Position numbers and translations under genes: made by a program
DNA from: JACCZR01 sp963844805
GTDB lineage: Bacteria; Actinomycetota; Thermoleophilia; Solirubrobacterales; Thermoleophilaceae
Reading direction: 5' to 3'
Assembly: GCA_963844805.1 (NCBI GenBank)
Contig: CAWJPU010000013.1
Location: 186,001 to 250,000 of the forward strand
DNA length: 64,000 nt
In this document: one piece after another, positions 17,667-25,786 of the stretch
Layout: each line of letters starts with the position of its first letter
Position numbering within the stretch: position 1 is the first letter of the stretch
Notes under the pieces: generated by a model
Told to the model about the DNA's origin: nothing
Database searches by the model: none
Seen by the model: the letters and a program-made list of their open reading frames with translations, nothing else

Positions 17667-18734
17667 ATGGCCACCTCCCTGATCACCGGGTTCCCCGGCT
17701 TCATCGGCGCGCGCCTGGTCCGGGCGCTGCTGGACGACGACCCCGAGCTGCGAATCGTCGCGCTGGTCGAGCCGAAGATGGCCGACAAGGCGCGCGAGCA
17801 GGCCCCCGAGCGGCTGGAGGTCGTCGAGGGCGACATCACCGACCGGCGCCTGGAGCTGTCCGACGAGCGGTACGAGCAGCTGGCCGCCGAGGTGACGCAG
17901 GTCTACCACCTGGCCGCGATCTACGACCTCGCCGTGCCGATCGAGGCCGCCCAGGCCGTGAACGTGGACGGCACCGGCAACATCCTCGACTTCTGCCTGG
18001 CCTGCGACAGCCTCGAGCGGCTGCACTACGTGAGCACCGCGTACGTCGCCGGGCATGCGCACGGGCGTGGTCTACGAGCACGAGCTGACGCTGGGCCAGC
18101 GGTTCAAGAACCACTACGAGTCGACCAAGTTCCAGGCGGAGGTGTGGGTGCGCCAGCAGATGGACCGCATCCCCACGACGATCTACCGCCCCGCCATCGT
18201 GGTCGGCGACTCGCGCACCGGCGAGACGGTCAAGTTCGACGGGCCCTACTACATGCTGCGCGTGATCTCGCAGTCGGCCCGGCTCAAGCAGCCGATCCCG
18301 CGCTTCGGCCGCGCGGAAGCGACGTTCAACGTGGTGCCGGTCGACTTCGTGATCGAGGCGATGCGCGCCGGCGCGCGGCGCCGGGGACACTCTGCACCTG
18401 GTCGACCCCGAGCCGATCGCGGCCAACGAGGTCTTCGACACGCTGGCCCAGGCCTACAACGGCAAGAAGAGCGCGTATCGCCTGCCGCCCAAGGCGGTCG
18501 CGGCGTCGCTGCACGTGCCGGCCGTGCGCAAGTTCTTCGCCGGGGCGCCCGCCGAGTCGATCCAGTACCTCAACCACCCGGTTCGCTTCGACACCCGCCG
18601 CGCGGAGCAGGTGCTCGGGCCCAAGGGGGTCACGCTGCCCCCACCTCAAGGACTACGTCGAGCCGATGGTGCGCTTCTTCCGCGAGCACGAGGACGATCC
18701 CGCGTACGCGCCCGGCGGGGGCCTGCGCGGCTGA
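17667..18734 (+). CDS. Extended SDR / thioester-reductase-like NAD(P)-binding protein, frameshifted
   Basis: About 355 residues joined across shifts near 18055, 18375 and 18645. The N-terminal Rossmann motif GFPGFIG (TGxxGxxG type), DITDRRLEL, VYHLAAIYDLAV and the catalytic YESTK identify an extended SDR. STAYVAG and IYRPAIVVGDSRTGE match the male-sterility/thioester-reductase branch that reduces fatty acyl thioesters. A C-terminal VRFDTRRAEQVLGP helix follows. The acyl substrate is not known. Confidence 0.8.
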   Translation: MATSLITGFPGFIGARLVRALLDDDPELRIVALVEPKMADKAREQAPERLEVVEGDITDRRLELSDERYEQLAAEVTQVYHLAAIYDLAVPIEAAQAVNVDGTGNILDFCLACDSLERLHYVSTAYVAGHAHGRGLRARADAGPAVQEPLRVDQVPGGGVGAPADGPHPHDDLPPRHRGRRLAHRRDGQVRRALLHAARDLAVGPAQAADPALRPRGSDVQRGAGRLRDRGDARRRAAPGTLCTWSTPSRSRPTRSSTRWPRPTTARRARIACRPRRSRRRCTCRPCASSSPGRPPSRSSTSTTRFASTPAARSRCSGPRGSRCPHLKDYVEPMVRFFREHEDDPAYAPGGGLRG

Positions 18735-18783
18735 TCGCGGCGGCGGCGTCGGCTGCCGAGGCGCCGACTCCTAATCTGGGGGC

Positions 18784-19239
18784 ATGGCCACCTGGATCCT
18801 CACCGGCTCGCCCGACAACTTCGAGGCCACCCGGGAGCGCGGCTTCGGGCTGATCGGGGCCAAGGAGCGCAAGCGGGCCGATGGCCGAGCGGATCGAGGT
18901 GGGCGACGAGATCGTCCTCTACCTGACCCAGATCCAGGTCTTCGCGGGGATCATCCGCGTGACCTCGGAGATGTTCGAGGACCGCGAGAAGGTGTGGCCG
19001 GGCAAGCCGGGCAAGCGCGACGAGTACCCGTGGCGGTTCGAGACCGAGCCCGTCGTGGTGCTCGACGAGGACACGTTCGTGCCGGCGGAGGACGCTCGCG
19101 CTCGAGCTCGAGCACGTGCGGAAGTGGCCGGCCGAGCACTGGAAGCTGGCCTTCCAGGGCCAGCTGCGCACGGTCTCCGAGGCCGACGCGAAGCTGCTCG
19201 GCGAGCGGCTGCGCGCCGGCTGCGCCCGCCGCTGCGTAG
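18784..19239 (+). CDS. EVE/YTH-like domain protein, frameshifted
   Basis: About 150 residues with indels near 18880, 19098 and probably 19215. The PUA-like EVE pattern is WILTGSPDNFEATRERGFGL, then GDEIVLYLTQIQVFAGIIRV, WPGKPGKRDEYPWRFETEP and WPAEHWKLAFQGQLRTVS. EVE domains bind modified bases, such as 5-methylcytosine derivatives, in restriction or RNA contexts. No nuclease or methylase is adjacent. TAATCT lies six bases before the ATG. The stop (TAG) shares its G with the next gene's GTG, although reaching it needs one frame correction. Confidence 0.75.
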   Translation: MATWILTGSPDNFEATRERGFGLIGAKERKRADGRADRGGRRDRPLPDPDPGLRGDHPRDLGDVRGPREGVAGQAGQARRVPVAVRDRARRGARRGHVRAGGGRSRSSSSTCGSGRPSTGSWPSRASCARSPRPTRSCSASGCAPAAPAAA

Positions 19240-19626
19240 TGCGTCACTCGCGCCACTACACCCTCGAGGAGGCCAACGCGGCCATCGCCTGGGTGGAGGA
19301 GTGCCTGCACCGCCTGCGCGAGGCGAAGTCGAACCTGGGCGACAAGGAGGCCCGGGACGCGCTGGCCGAGGCCACGCCCACCAACGGCGGCGGCGAGCCC
19401 GGCAAGGTGGTCTCCGAGGCCTTCCTGGACCTGCGCACCGCGCTGGTGGACATGCGCGAGCGCGACATCGTGCTGCGCGACCTCGACCGCGGGCTGGTGG
19501 ACTTCCCCTCGCTCGACGGCGAACGAGGAGATCTACCTGTGCTGGGAGGAGGGCGAGGCCGAGATCGGCTTCTGGCACGACCTCGAGACCGGCTTCGCCG
19601 GCCGGCGCCCGCTCGAGGATGGCTAA
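19239..19626 (+). CDS. DUF2203 family protein, frameshifted
   Basis: About 129 residues. Family blocks: HYTLEEANAAIAWVEECLHR, then EAFLDLRTALVDMRERDIVL, LDRGLVDFPSLDG and, after an indel near 19520, EEIYLCWEEGEAEIGFWHDL followed by ETGFAGRRPLEDG. The chosen GTG overlaps the EVE stop (TAGTG). DUF2203 is common in actinobacteria and deinococci; no biochemical role is established. Confidence 0.75.
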
Positions 19627-20054
19627 GGCCGGCGGAGCTCGCCGGGCAGCTTCGGGACGCGCTGCGCGGGCTGAGCCTCGAGCTGCGCATCGCGGCCGCC
19701 GCCGCGGTGCTGCTGGTGGCCAGCACGTTCGGCCCGTTCTCGTGGATCGAGGCGGCCATCGTCCTGACCGGGCTGGGCGTGCTCTTCCTGCTCTACCAGC
19801 GCGGGCTCGGCAAGACGTTCCACCTGCCCGAGGGCGACGGCACGCTGGTGGCGGTGGCGGGCGCGTGGGCGGCGCTGCTGATCGTGATCCGCCTGTTCGA
19901 CCGCCCCTTGGGCCAGAACCTCCTGGCGCTGGCCTGCGCGGCCATCCTGGTCGCGGCCGGGGCGCGGGAGCGAGCCCGGCGCCGCGAACCCCCGACGGAC
20001 GCCGAGCACCCGGTCGATCCCCGCCGACGCGCCCACCACGGTCCACTTCGGTGA
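19619..20054 (+). CDS. Small polytopic membrane protein, frameshifted at the 5' end
   Basis: About 140 residues. ATG 19619 overlaps the DUF2203 end, but the frame must shift near 19635 to read PAELAGQLRDALRGLSLELR. Four hydrophobic segments follow (IAAAAAVLLVAS, EAAIVLTGLGVLFLLYQ, LVAVAGAWAALLIVIRLF, LLALACAAILVAAGA), then a basic tail. Function unknown. Confidence 0.55.
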
Positions 20055-20114
20055 CAATCGCCGAGTTTCCGTCGTACCCTGGGCGTCGCGGATTCGCGCC
20101 CGAGAGGAGCACAG

Positions 20115-20679
20115 TTGGAGGCCAGCACCGAAAAAGCCCCTGCCCTGAGCCTGGGGACACGCATGCGCATCGAGCGGGTGCGGCAGGCGATCGCGGACAA
20201 GCCGGTCCGCTTCATCGCCGGCTACATCGTCTGCGTGATCGTCTTCGGCGGGCTCGTCTACTCCCTGCTGGAGGCCAGACGCGGGCTGGTTCGACGGCAT
20301 GTGGTGGGCGATCGTCACCGCTTCCACCGTGGGGTACGGGGACATCTCCCCGGCCGAGCTGGAGGGCCGCTTGCTGGCCGGCTTCGTCATCCTCTCGGGG
20401 ATCGCCACCACGGCGGTGCTCACCGGCCTCCTGGCGGGCTGGGTGCTGTCGGCGAAGTTCGAGGAGCACCTGGGCACCCCGGACCTCCACGACGACTTCG
20501 ACCACCTGATCGGCCAGCTGCAGGCGCTCAAGCAGCGCTACCAGTACGACGAGGACGCCGACGACCGCATCGCCGAGGCCGCCAGGGAGGCTCTGGTGGA
20601 GTGGCAGTCGAAGCCCGACGGCGAGAAATGCGACAAGGCCATGGCGACCCTCGCCGAGGCGCTGAAGCACGATTACTAG
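20115..20679 (+). CDS. Two-TM potassium channel-like protein, frameshifted
   Basis: About 187 residues. The first membrane helix (FIAGYIVCVIVFGGLVYSLL), then after an indel near 20280 the pore helix WFDGMWWAIVTASTVGYGD with the K+ selectivity filter TVGYGD, and a second helix (GFVILSGIATTAVLTGLLAG). A cytosolic helical tail of about 80 residues (DFDHLIGQLQALKQRYQYDE) replaces an RCK domain. The TTG start has a GAGAGGAG Shine-Dalgarno. It is the first gene of a four-gene run with ygiB-, ygiC- and yjfL-like genes. Confidence 0.85.
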
Positions 20680-20691
20680 GAAAGGAACGGA

Positions 20692-21045
20692 TTGAAGCGA
20701 TCCAAAGCGGTGAACCTCGGCCTGGTGGCCGGCTTCGCGACCGCGTTCAGCGGCTGCGGAGAGGAGACGGCCTACTGCGTCGACCAGAACGACCAGGTGG
20801 TCGAGAACACCTTCTGCGGTGACGAGAACTTCGGCGGGGACAACAACCACTACTGGGTCTACGGCGCCACCGCGCTGGGCGGCGCGAAGGCCCTCAAGAA
20901 GGGTGCCAAGATCGCCGGGGGCACCAAGATCGTCTCGACCAACAAGGCCGCCATCACCTCGCGCGGCGGCTTTGGCTCCAGCGGCGGCTCGACCTCCGGC
21001 GTCGGGCGCAGCTCGGGCGGCGGGTTCGGCTCCGGCGGGAGCTGA
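20692..21045 (+). CDS. YgiB/DUF1190-like lipoprotein
   Basis: 117 residues, intact, TTG start after AGGAAAGGAA. A basic signal and lipobox-like FSGCG precede a Cys-containing segment (AYCVDQNDQVVENTFCGDEN), then YWVYGATALGGAKALKKGAK and a Ser/Gly tail with RGGFGSSGG. The RGGFG tail and neighbour order match YgiB/YjfM proteins, which accompany YgiC/YjfC amidoligases. It is probably exported; an amidoligase substrate role is a hypothesis. Confidence 0.7.
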   Translation: MKRSKAVNLGLVAGFATAFSGCGEETAYCVDQNDQVVENTFCGDENFGGDNNHYWVYGATALGGAKALKKGAKIAGGTKIVSTNKAAITSRGGFGSSGGSTSGVGRSSGGGFGSGGS

Positions 21046-22235
21046 CGATCGAGCGATTCCGTGCCGAGCCCCGGGAGGGCTGGCCGGCGATCATCGAGGA
21101 GCAGGGGCTCATCTACTGGCGCACCGACCTGCCCGATGGCGGCCAGGTGTCGTACTGGAACGAGGAGGCCTACTACGCCTTCTCGTCCACCGAGGTCTAC
21201 GAGCTCGAGGCCGAGGTGCGCGTCCTGATGGACATGCTCATCGAGGCCGGCGACTACATCATCGAGAACAACCTGTTCTCCAAGATGGGCATCCCGGGCT
21301 GGGCGGTGCCCCGCATCAAGGAGACCTGGGAGTCCGAGCCGCCGATGGTCTACGGCCGCTTCGACTTCTCCTACGGGCCCGACGGCGCGAAGCTGCTCGA
21401 GTACAACGCCGACACCCCCACGGCGCTGCTCGAGACCGCCGTCCAGTGGCACTGGGTGCAGGACGTGTTCGGCCCCAGCGGCGACCAGTGGAACACCGTC
21501 CACGAGGCGCTGGTGACGCGCTGGCGCGAGCTGAACGAGGGCGACCGCCTGCCCGGCCAGTGGGTGCACATGCTGCACACCACCGCCGAGGGCTCGGGCG
21601 AGGACTTCATGACGATCGGCTACATGGCCGCCACCGCCCACGAGGCCGGCATCCGCGTGGAGCTGATGCCGATCGAGAACCTGGGCTTCAACGAGGAGCA
21701 GGGCTTCCTCGACATGCAGGGGCGCTACGTGCGCACCGCCTTCAAGCTCTACCCCTGGGAGTGGATCGTCCACGAGCGCTTCGCCGAGGCCGCGATGGAG
21801 CGGATGGGCGAGGAGCCGGGCCAGACCACCTGGATCGAGCCGATCTGGAAGATGCTCTGGTCCAACAAGGGGATCCTGCCGGTGCTCTGGGAGCTCTATC
21901 CCGAGCACGAGACGCTGCTGCCCGCCTGGTTCGAGGGCGAGGAGCCCAAGGGGCTGGAGACCTACATCCGCAAGCCGCTGCTCGCCCGTGAGGGCGCCGA
22001 CTCGGTGGCGGTCGTCGACGGCAAGGTGGCCGAGAAAGGGCCCGGACAGGGCTACGGCGGAGAGGGCTTCGTCGTGCAGAAGTACACCGACCTCGGCGAG
22101 TACGAGGGCGGGGTCCGACCGGTGCTCGGGCTATGGACGGTGGACATGGAGCCCGTGGGCTGCGGGATCCGCGAGCAGCACGGGTTGATAACCGACAACA
22201 CGTCGCGCTTCACGCCGCACGTGATCGCCGACTGA
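21042..22235 (+). CDS. Glutathionylspermidine synthase-like ATP-grasp amidoligase (YgiC/YjfC type)
   Basis: 397 residues, intact. Strong YgiC resemblance over the whole length: SYWNEEAYYAFSSTEVYELE, YGRFDFSYGPDGAKLLEYNAD, TPTALLETA, NLGFNEEQGFLD, FKLYPWEWIVHERF, WSNKGILPVLWELYPEHETL, YIRKPLLAREGADSV, GIREQHGLITDNTSRFTPH. The family forms amide bonds with ATP; the papain-like amidase half of true Gsp synthetase is absent. Homology starts at ERFRAEPREGW, far upstream of the GTG at 21147. The likely start is therefore the CTG overlapping the previous stop (CTGA). Confidence 0.88.
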   Translation: MTIERFRAEPREGWPAIIEEQGLIYWRTDLPDGGQVSYWNEEAYYAFSSTEVYELEAEVRVLMDMLIEAGDYIIENNLFSKMGIPGWAVPRIKETWESEPPMVYGRFDFSYGPDGAKLLEYNADTPTALLETAVQWHWVQDVFGPSGDQWNTVHEALVTRWRELNEGDRLPGQWVHMLHTTAEGSGEDFMTIGYMAATAHEAGIRVELMPIENLGFNEEQGFLDMQGRYVRTAFKLYPWEWIVHERFAEAAMERMGEEPGQTTWIEPIWKMLWSNKGILPVLWELYPEHETLLPAWFEGEEPKGLETYIRKPLLAREGADSVAVVDGKVAEKGPGQGYGGEGFVVQKYTDLGEYEGGVRPVLGLWTVDMEPVGCGIREQHGLITDNTSRFTPHVIAD

Positions 22236-22250
22236 CAGAGAGGAGCGCAA

Positions 22251-22667
22251 GTGGAAGATTCGACTATCGAGCTGGTGGGGCAGGTCTTCGCCTACTCCGG
22301 CGTGGGCCTGGCCATCCTCGTGGCGGGGTTCTTCGTGATCGACGCGCTTACCCCGGGCAAGCTGGGCCAGCAGCTGATGGACGGCAACCCCAACGCGTCG
22401 GTGCTGGTGGCCGCAACGATGGCCTCGCTGGGCCTGGTGCTGTGGTTCGCCATCTTCTTCACCGGCGCGGGCTGGGACGGGCTCGACGAGTGCCTGATCT
22501 TCGGCGTGGTGGGCGTGGCGCTACAGGGGATCGGGTTCCTCATCCTCGACCTGATCACGCCCGGGCAAGCTCGGACAGGAGCTGATGCAGAACACCTACC
22601 ACCGCGGCACCACGGTGTCCGCCGCGCTGCAGTTCGCCTCGGCGCTGATCGTCAGCGCGCTCCCTGA
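22251..22667 (+). CDS. DUF350 (YjfL-like) membrane protein, frameshifted
   Basis: About 137 residues, GTG start with GAGAGGAG Shine-Dalgarno. Two tandem halves are visible: VFAYSGVGLAILVAGFFVID with ALTPGKLGQQLMDGNPN, and VGVALQGIGFLILDLITPG with KLGQELMQNTYHRG. This is the duplicated DUF350 pattern, with four membrane helices. An indel near 22563 moves the frame, and a second is needed near 22660 to reach the TGA. DUF350 proteins are regularly linked to YgiC-type ligases, consistent with this operon. Confidence 0.78.
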   Translation: MEDSTIELVGQVFAYSGVGLAILVAGFFVIDALTPGKLGQQLMDGNPNASVLVAATMASLGLVLWFAIFFTGAGWDGLDECLIFGVVGVALQGIGFLILDLITPGQARTGADAEHLPPRHHGVRRAAVRLGADRQRAP

Positions 22668-22668
22668 C

Positions 22669-23897
22669 CTAGAGCGACTCCCCGCCACGACACCGCGTGC
22701 GGCCGAGGTCGCCGATCTCCGCGTCGCCGAGCCCCAGCACCTCGGCGAGCACCTGCCCGGTGTGCTCGCCGAGCTGGGGCGCCGGGCGCCGGCGGCAGCC
22801 GCTCGGCGCGCGGAGAAGCTGAGCGGCGAGCCGGGCATCAGGTAGTTCGCCGATGCCCGGCTGCTCCACCCCGTCGAACATCGGGCTGGCCTCCGAGCAG
22901 CGCGGGTCCTCCTCCACCAGCTGGGTGAAGGTCTGGTAGGGGCCCCACGAGACGTCGTGGGGGTCGAAGGCCTCGCGCAGCTCCGACAGCGTGCGGGCCA
23001 TGACCCAGGGCTTCAGCGTGGCCCCGATCACCTCGCGGGCGGCGAAGCGCCCGCTCTCCTCGTCGAGGTCGACGTCCATCAGCTTGGCGATGGTGTCGAA
23101 GGCCTCGCCCAGCCCGGTCGCCTTCACCAGGTTGCGCCACTGGCGCAGCGTCAGGGCCACGATCATCACGCGGCGGCCGTCCTTGGTGGCGAAGTCGCGA
23201 CCGAACGCGCCGTACAGGTAGTTGCCGTCCTTCTCGCGCTCGTGGCGGTTGATCTGGACCTCGGCGATCTTGCCGAGGTTGCCGACCATCCAGAAGGCCA
23301 CGTCGGACAGCGCGACCTTCACGCACTGGCCCTCGCCCGTGCGGGCGCGGCTTGCGCTCGGCGGCCAGCAGGCTCGTGGTGGCGAGCATGCCGGTGATCG
23401 CGTCCCACGCCGGCAGCAGGTGGTTGAACGGCACCGCCAGGTTGCGGGGACCGGTGGCCCATGGGAACCCGCTGGCCGGGTTCACCGTGTAGTCGACGGC
23501 CGACGTGCCGTCGTCGTTGCCCATGATGTTGACCATGATCAGGTCGGGCCGGCGCTCGGCCAGGCGTTCGTAGTCGAGGAAGCCGCGGGCGGGGAAGTTG
23601 GTGAGGCAGCAGGCCGGCCTCGGGCCCCGGGGCGGTGATGAGCGCGCTCACCAGCTCGCGCCCCTCGTCGGAGCGCAGGTCCACCTGGATCGAGCGCTTG
23701 CCCTTGTTCAGGCCCGGCCCAGAACAGGCTGGTCGCCGTCCGCGGTGACCGGCCAGCGGCTTGCGGTCCAGCCCGCCGCCGATCGGGTCGAAGCGGATCA
23801 CCTCCGCGCCCAGCTGGGCCATCGCCATCCCCCCGAGCGGCGCGGCCACGAACGCCGACCCCTCGATGACCCGCATGCCCTCGAGGATGCCCGGCAC
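22669..23897 (-). CDS. Family III CoA transferase (CaiB/BaiF), frameshifted
   Basis: About 405 residues with shifts near 23720, 23610, 23345 and 22800-22855. Family landmarks: MRVIEGSAFVAAPLGGMAMA, GAEVIRFDPIGGG, LNKGKRSIQVDLRSDEGREL, WDAITGMLATTSLLAAER and VKVALSDVAFWMVGNL. The catalytic Asp is normally in the segment equivalent to NKGKRSIQVDL. The GTG start follows a GAGGGAGG Shine-Dalgarno. It is the last gene of the run containing the hydratase and lyase, so a C5-dicarboxylate (mesaconate, itaconate or citramalate type) is a reasonable CoA acceptor, by inference. Confidence 0.8.
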
Positions 23898-23908
23898 TCG
23901 ATCCTCCC

Positions 23909-24904
23909 TCAGGCCACCAGGGCCACGAATCGCCAGTCCAGCACGGGCTCGGGCTCGCCTGCCGTCGCGCACGGCGGCCACCTCGGCGCGCAGCGTCGCC
24001 AGGCCGCCGTCGTCGCGCGACCGCACGCTGACCTCCGTGCGCAGCACGTCGCCTTCGAAGACGGGCCCGAGGTGGTCGCAGCCGTGCCAGGCCACGATCG
24101 TGGCGATGGACGGGAATGGCCCGTGCGGCGTGCGCGGCCGCCACCGAGATGGTGTGCCCGCCGTAGACCAGCCGCCGCCCGCGCGCGCCGCTGGTCGCGT
24201 CGGTGTGCGCCATCGCGACGTTGAGGGTCAGCCGCGCCAGCTCGGGGGCGGCGGTCACGGTCTCGCCGCCCTCCACCGTGAACACCGCGCCGGGCTCGAG
24301 CTCGTCGTGGTGGGGGCCCGGGGCCGCCTCGCGCAGGCGCTCCAGCCGCCAGTCCGGCGGCACGGCCCGCTGCACCGCCTCGGGGTCGAGCTCCTGCGGG
24401 ATGTCGTCGAACGTGTCGGCGTGGCCGGTCTGCGCGTCGGGGTCGCGCAGCGGGATCATCGGGCAGCGCCAGAAGTCGAGCAGCTCGTCGCCGTGCTGGT
24501 CGACGGTCCGCACCCGCAGCGCGACGAGGCCGGTGCCGGCGCCGGTTCTGCTTGAGGCCCACGACCTCGGTCCGGGTGCGCAGCGTGTCGCCCACGAACA
24601 CCGGCCGCGCGAGCACCAGGCCGCGGTAGAAGAGGTTGCCGCGCACCCGCTGCGTCGGGCCCGTCGACTGGCCGATCGCCACGTCGCACACCAGGTTCGG
24701 GTGCACGAGCGGCGCCCGCGCACCGGTCACCTCGCGGCACAGCTCCGCGTCCAGGCCGAGCCGCAGCCGGTCTCCGGCGATCGCCTGGTGCAGCGCGGCG
24801 TGGCCGGGCGTGATGGTCAGCCCGGGCGCGTCGTCGAAGACCTGCCCGACGGCGAAGTCCTCGAACCAGGGCCCTCCCACCACCACGCTCGGCACGGTGC
24901 TCAC
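23909..24904 (-). CDS. Mesaconyl/itaconyl-CoA hydratase-like double-hotdog protein, frameshifted
   Basis: About 330 residues, shifts near 24545, 24130 and 23960. Resembles mesaconyl-CoA hydratase: PWFEDFAVGQVFDDAPGLTI, then GNLFYRGLVLARPVFVGDTL, TEVVGLKQN, DELLDFWRCPMIPLRDP, LNVAMAHTDATSGARGRRLV and YGGHTISVAAAHAARAIP. The hydration motif (Asp/His in the second hotdog) falls around AHTDAT and GGH. Such enzymes interconvert mesaconyl-CoA with methylmalyl-CoA, or itaconyl-CoA with citramalyl-CoA. The GTG start overlaps the lyase stop by four bases. Confidence 0.82.
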   Translation of the reverse strand: MSTVPSVVVGGPWFEDFAVGQVFDDAPGLTITPGHAALHQAIAGDRLRLGLDAELCREVTGARAPLVHPNLVCDVAIGQSTGPTQRVRGNLFYRGLVLARPVFVGDTLRTRTEVVGLKQNRRRHRPRRAAGADRRPARRRAARLLALPDDPAARPRRADRPRRHVRRHPAGARPRGGAAGRAAGLAAGAPARGGPGPPPRRARARRGVHGGGRRDRDRRPRAGAADPQRRDGAHRRDQRRARAAAGLRRAHHLGGGRARRTGHSRPSPRSWPGTAATTSGPSSKATCCARRSACGRATTAAWRRCAPRWPPCATAGEPEPVLDWRFVALVA

Positions 24905-25754
24905 CGGGCGCCGGCCCTGCCCCGCGCCAGCACCCCGAGCGCCAGCTTGCGGCTGGCCTCGTCGAGCATCTCCCCGTCGGCCTCCACCGCCCCGCGCTCG
25001 GCGGCCTCCAGCGCGTCGAGCACGCGCCTGGGCGCGCTCGAGCTCCTCGGCCTCGGGGCTGAACGCCGCGTTGAGTACGGGCACCTGCGCCGGGTGGATG
25101 GCCCACTTGCCGTCGTAGCCGAGGTCGCGGGCGTGCGCGGCGCGCGCGCGACAGGCCGGCCTCGTCACCCACGGCCAGGTGGGGCCCGTCGATCGCCTGC
25201 AGGCCCGAAGCGCGCGCCGCCACGAGCAGCGGTCTCCTGCGCGTGGAGCCAGCGCTGCGGCTCGTCCTGGCGCAGCGGGCGACCCAGCGAGGCGGCCAGG
25301 TCCAGGTAGCCCAGCATGAGCGCGTCGAGGCGAGGCGAGGATGCGGCGATCTCGCCCGCGCGCTGGAGCCCGGCGGCGGTCTCGATCAGCGCCTGGAGCC
25401 GCGTCGGCGGCGGCCTGCTCGCCCAGCGCATCGAGGCGCCGCGCCACGCGCTCCACGTCCTCGGGGCGCTCGACCTTGGGCACCACCAGCGAGCCGGCGA
25501 GCGGGCCGGCCGCCTCGACGTCCTGGCGCCACCACGGCGAGCCGAGCCCGTTGATGCGCACGGCCACGCCCGCGCGGCCGAGCGTGCCGGCGCCGAGTGC
25601 GCGGGCGACGAGGGCCCGAGCGGCTTCCTTGGCGCTCCGCGGCCACGGAGTCCTCGAGGTCCAAGACGACCTCGTCGGCGCCGAGGCCGGGGGCCTTGGC
25701 CAGCATCCTCTCGGACGACCCGGGTACCGACAGGCAGGAGCGCCGGGCGAGCAT
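24901..25754 (-). CDS. HpcH/HpaI aldolase, CitE/malyl-CoA lyase-like, frameshifted
   Basis: About 285 residues with shifts near 25640, 25400, 25230, 25145 and 25030. CitE-family landmarks: CLSVPGSSERMLAKAPGLGA, DEVVLDLEDSVA (metal-region acidic residues), VAVRINGLGSPWW, GSLVVPKVERPEDVERVARR, LQALIETAAGLQRAGEIA, MLGYLDLAASLG and YDGKWAIHPAQVPVLNAAF. These Mg2+-dependent lyases cleave malyl-, methylmalyl- or citramalyl-CoA to acyl-CoA plus glyoxylate or pyruvate. Genetic coupling to the hydratase supports that role. Confidence 0.82.
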
Positions 25755-25786
25755 CGGCGCACAGTAGACGGTCGCGCGCGCCGGAG

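Noticed and set aside
23909..25762. A single 617-residue lyase-hydratase fusion protein
   Set aside because: The fused frame arises only because indels move the frame; the lyase stop and hydratase GTG overlap normally (GTGA) at 24901-24904, so these are two genes.
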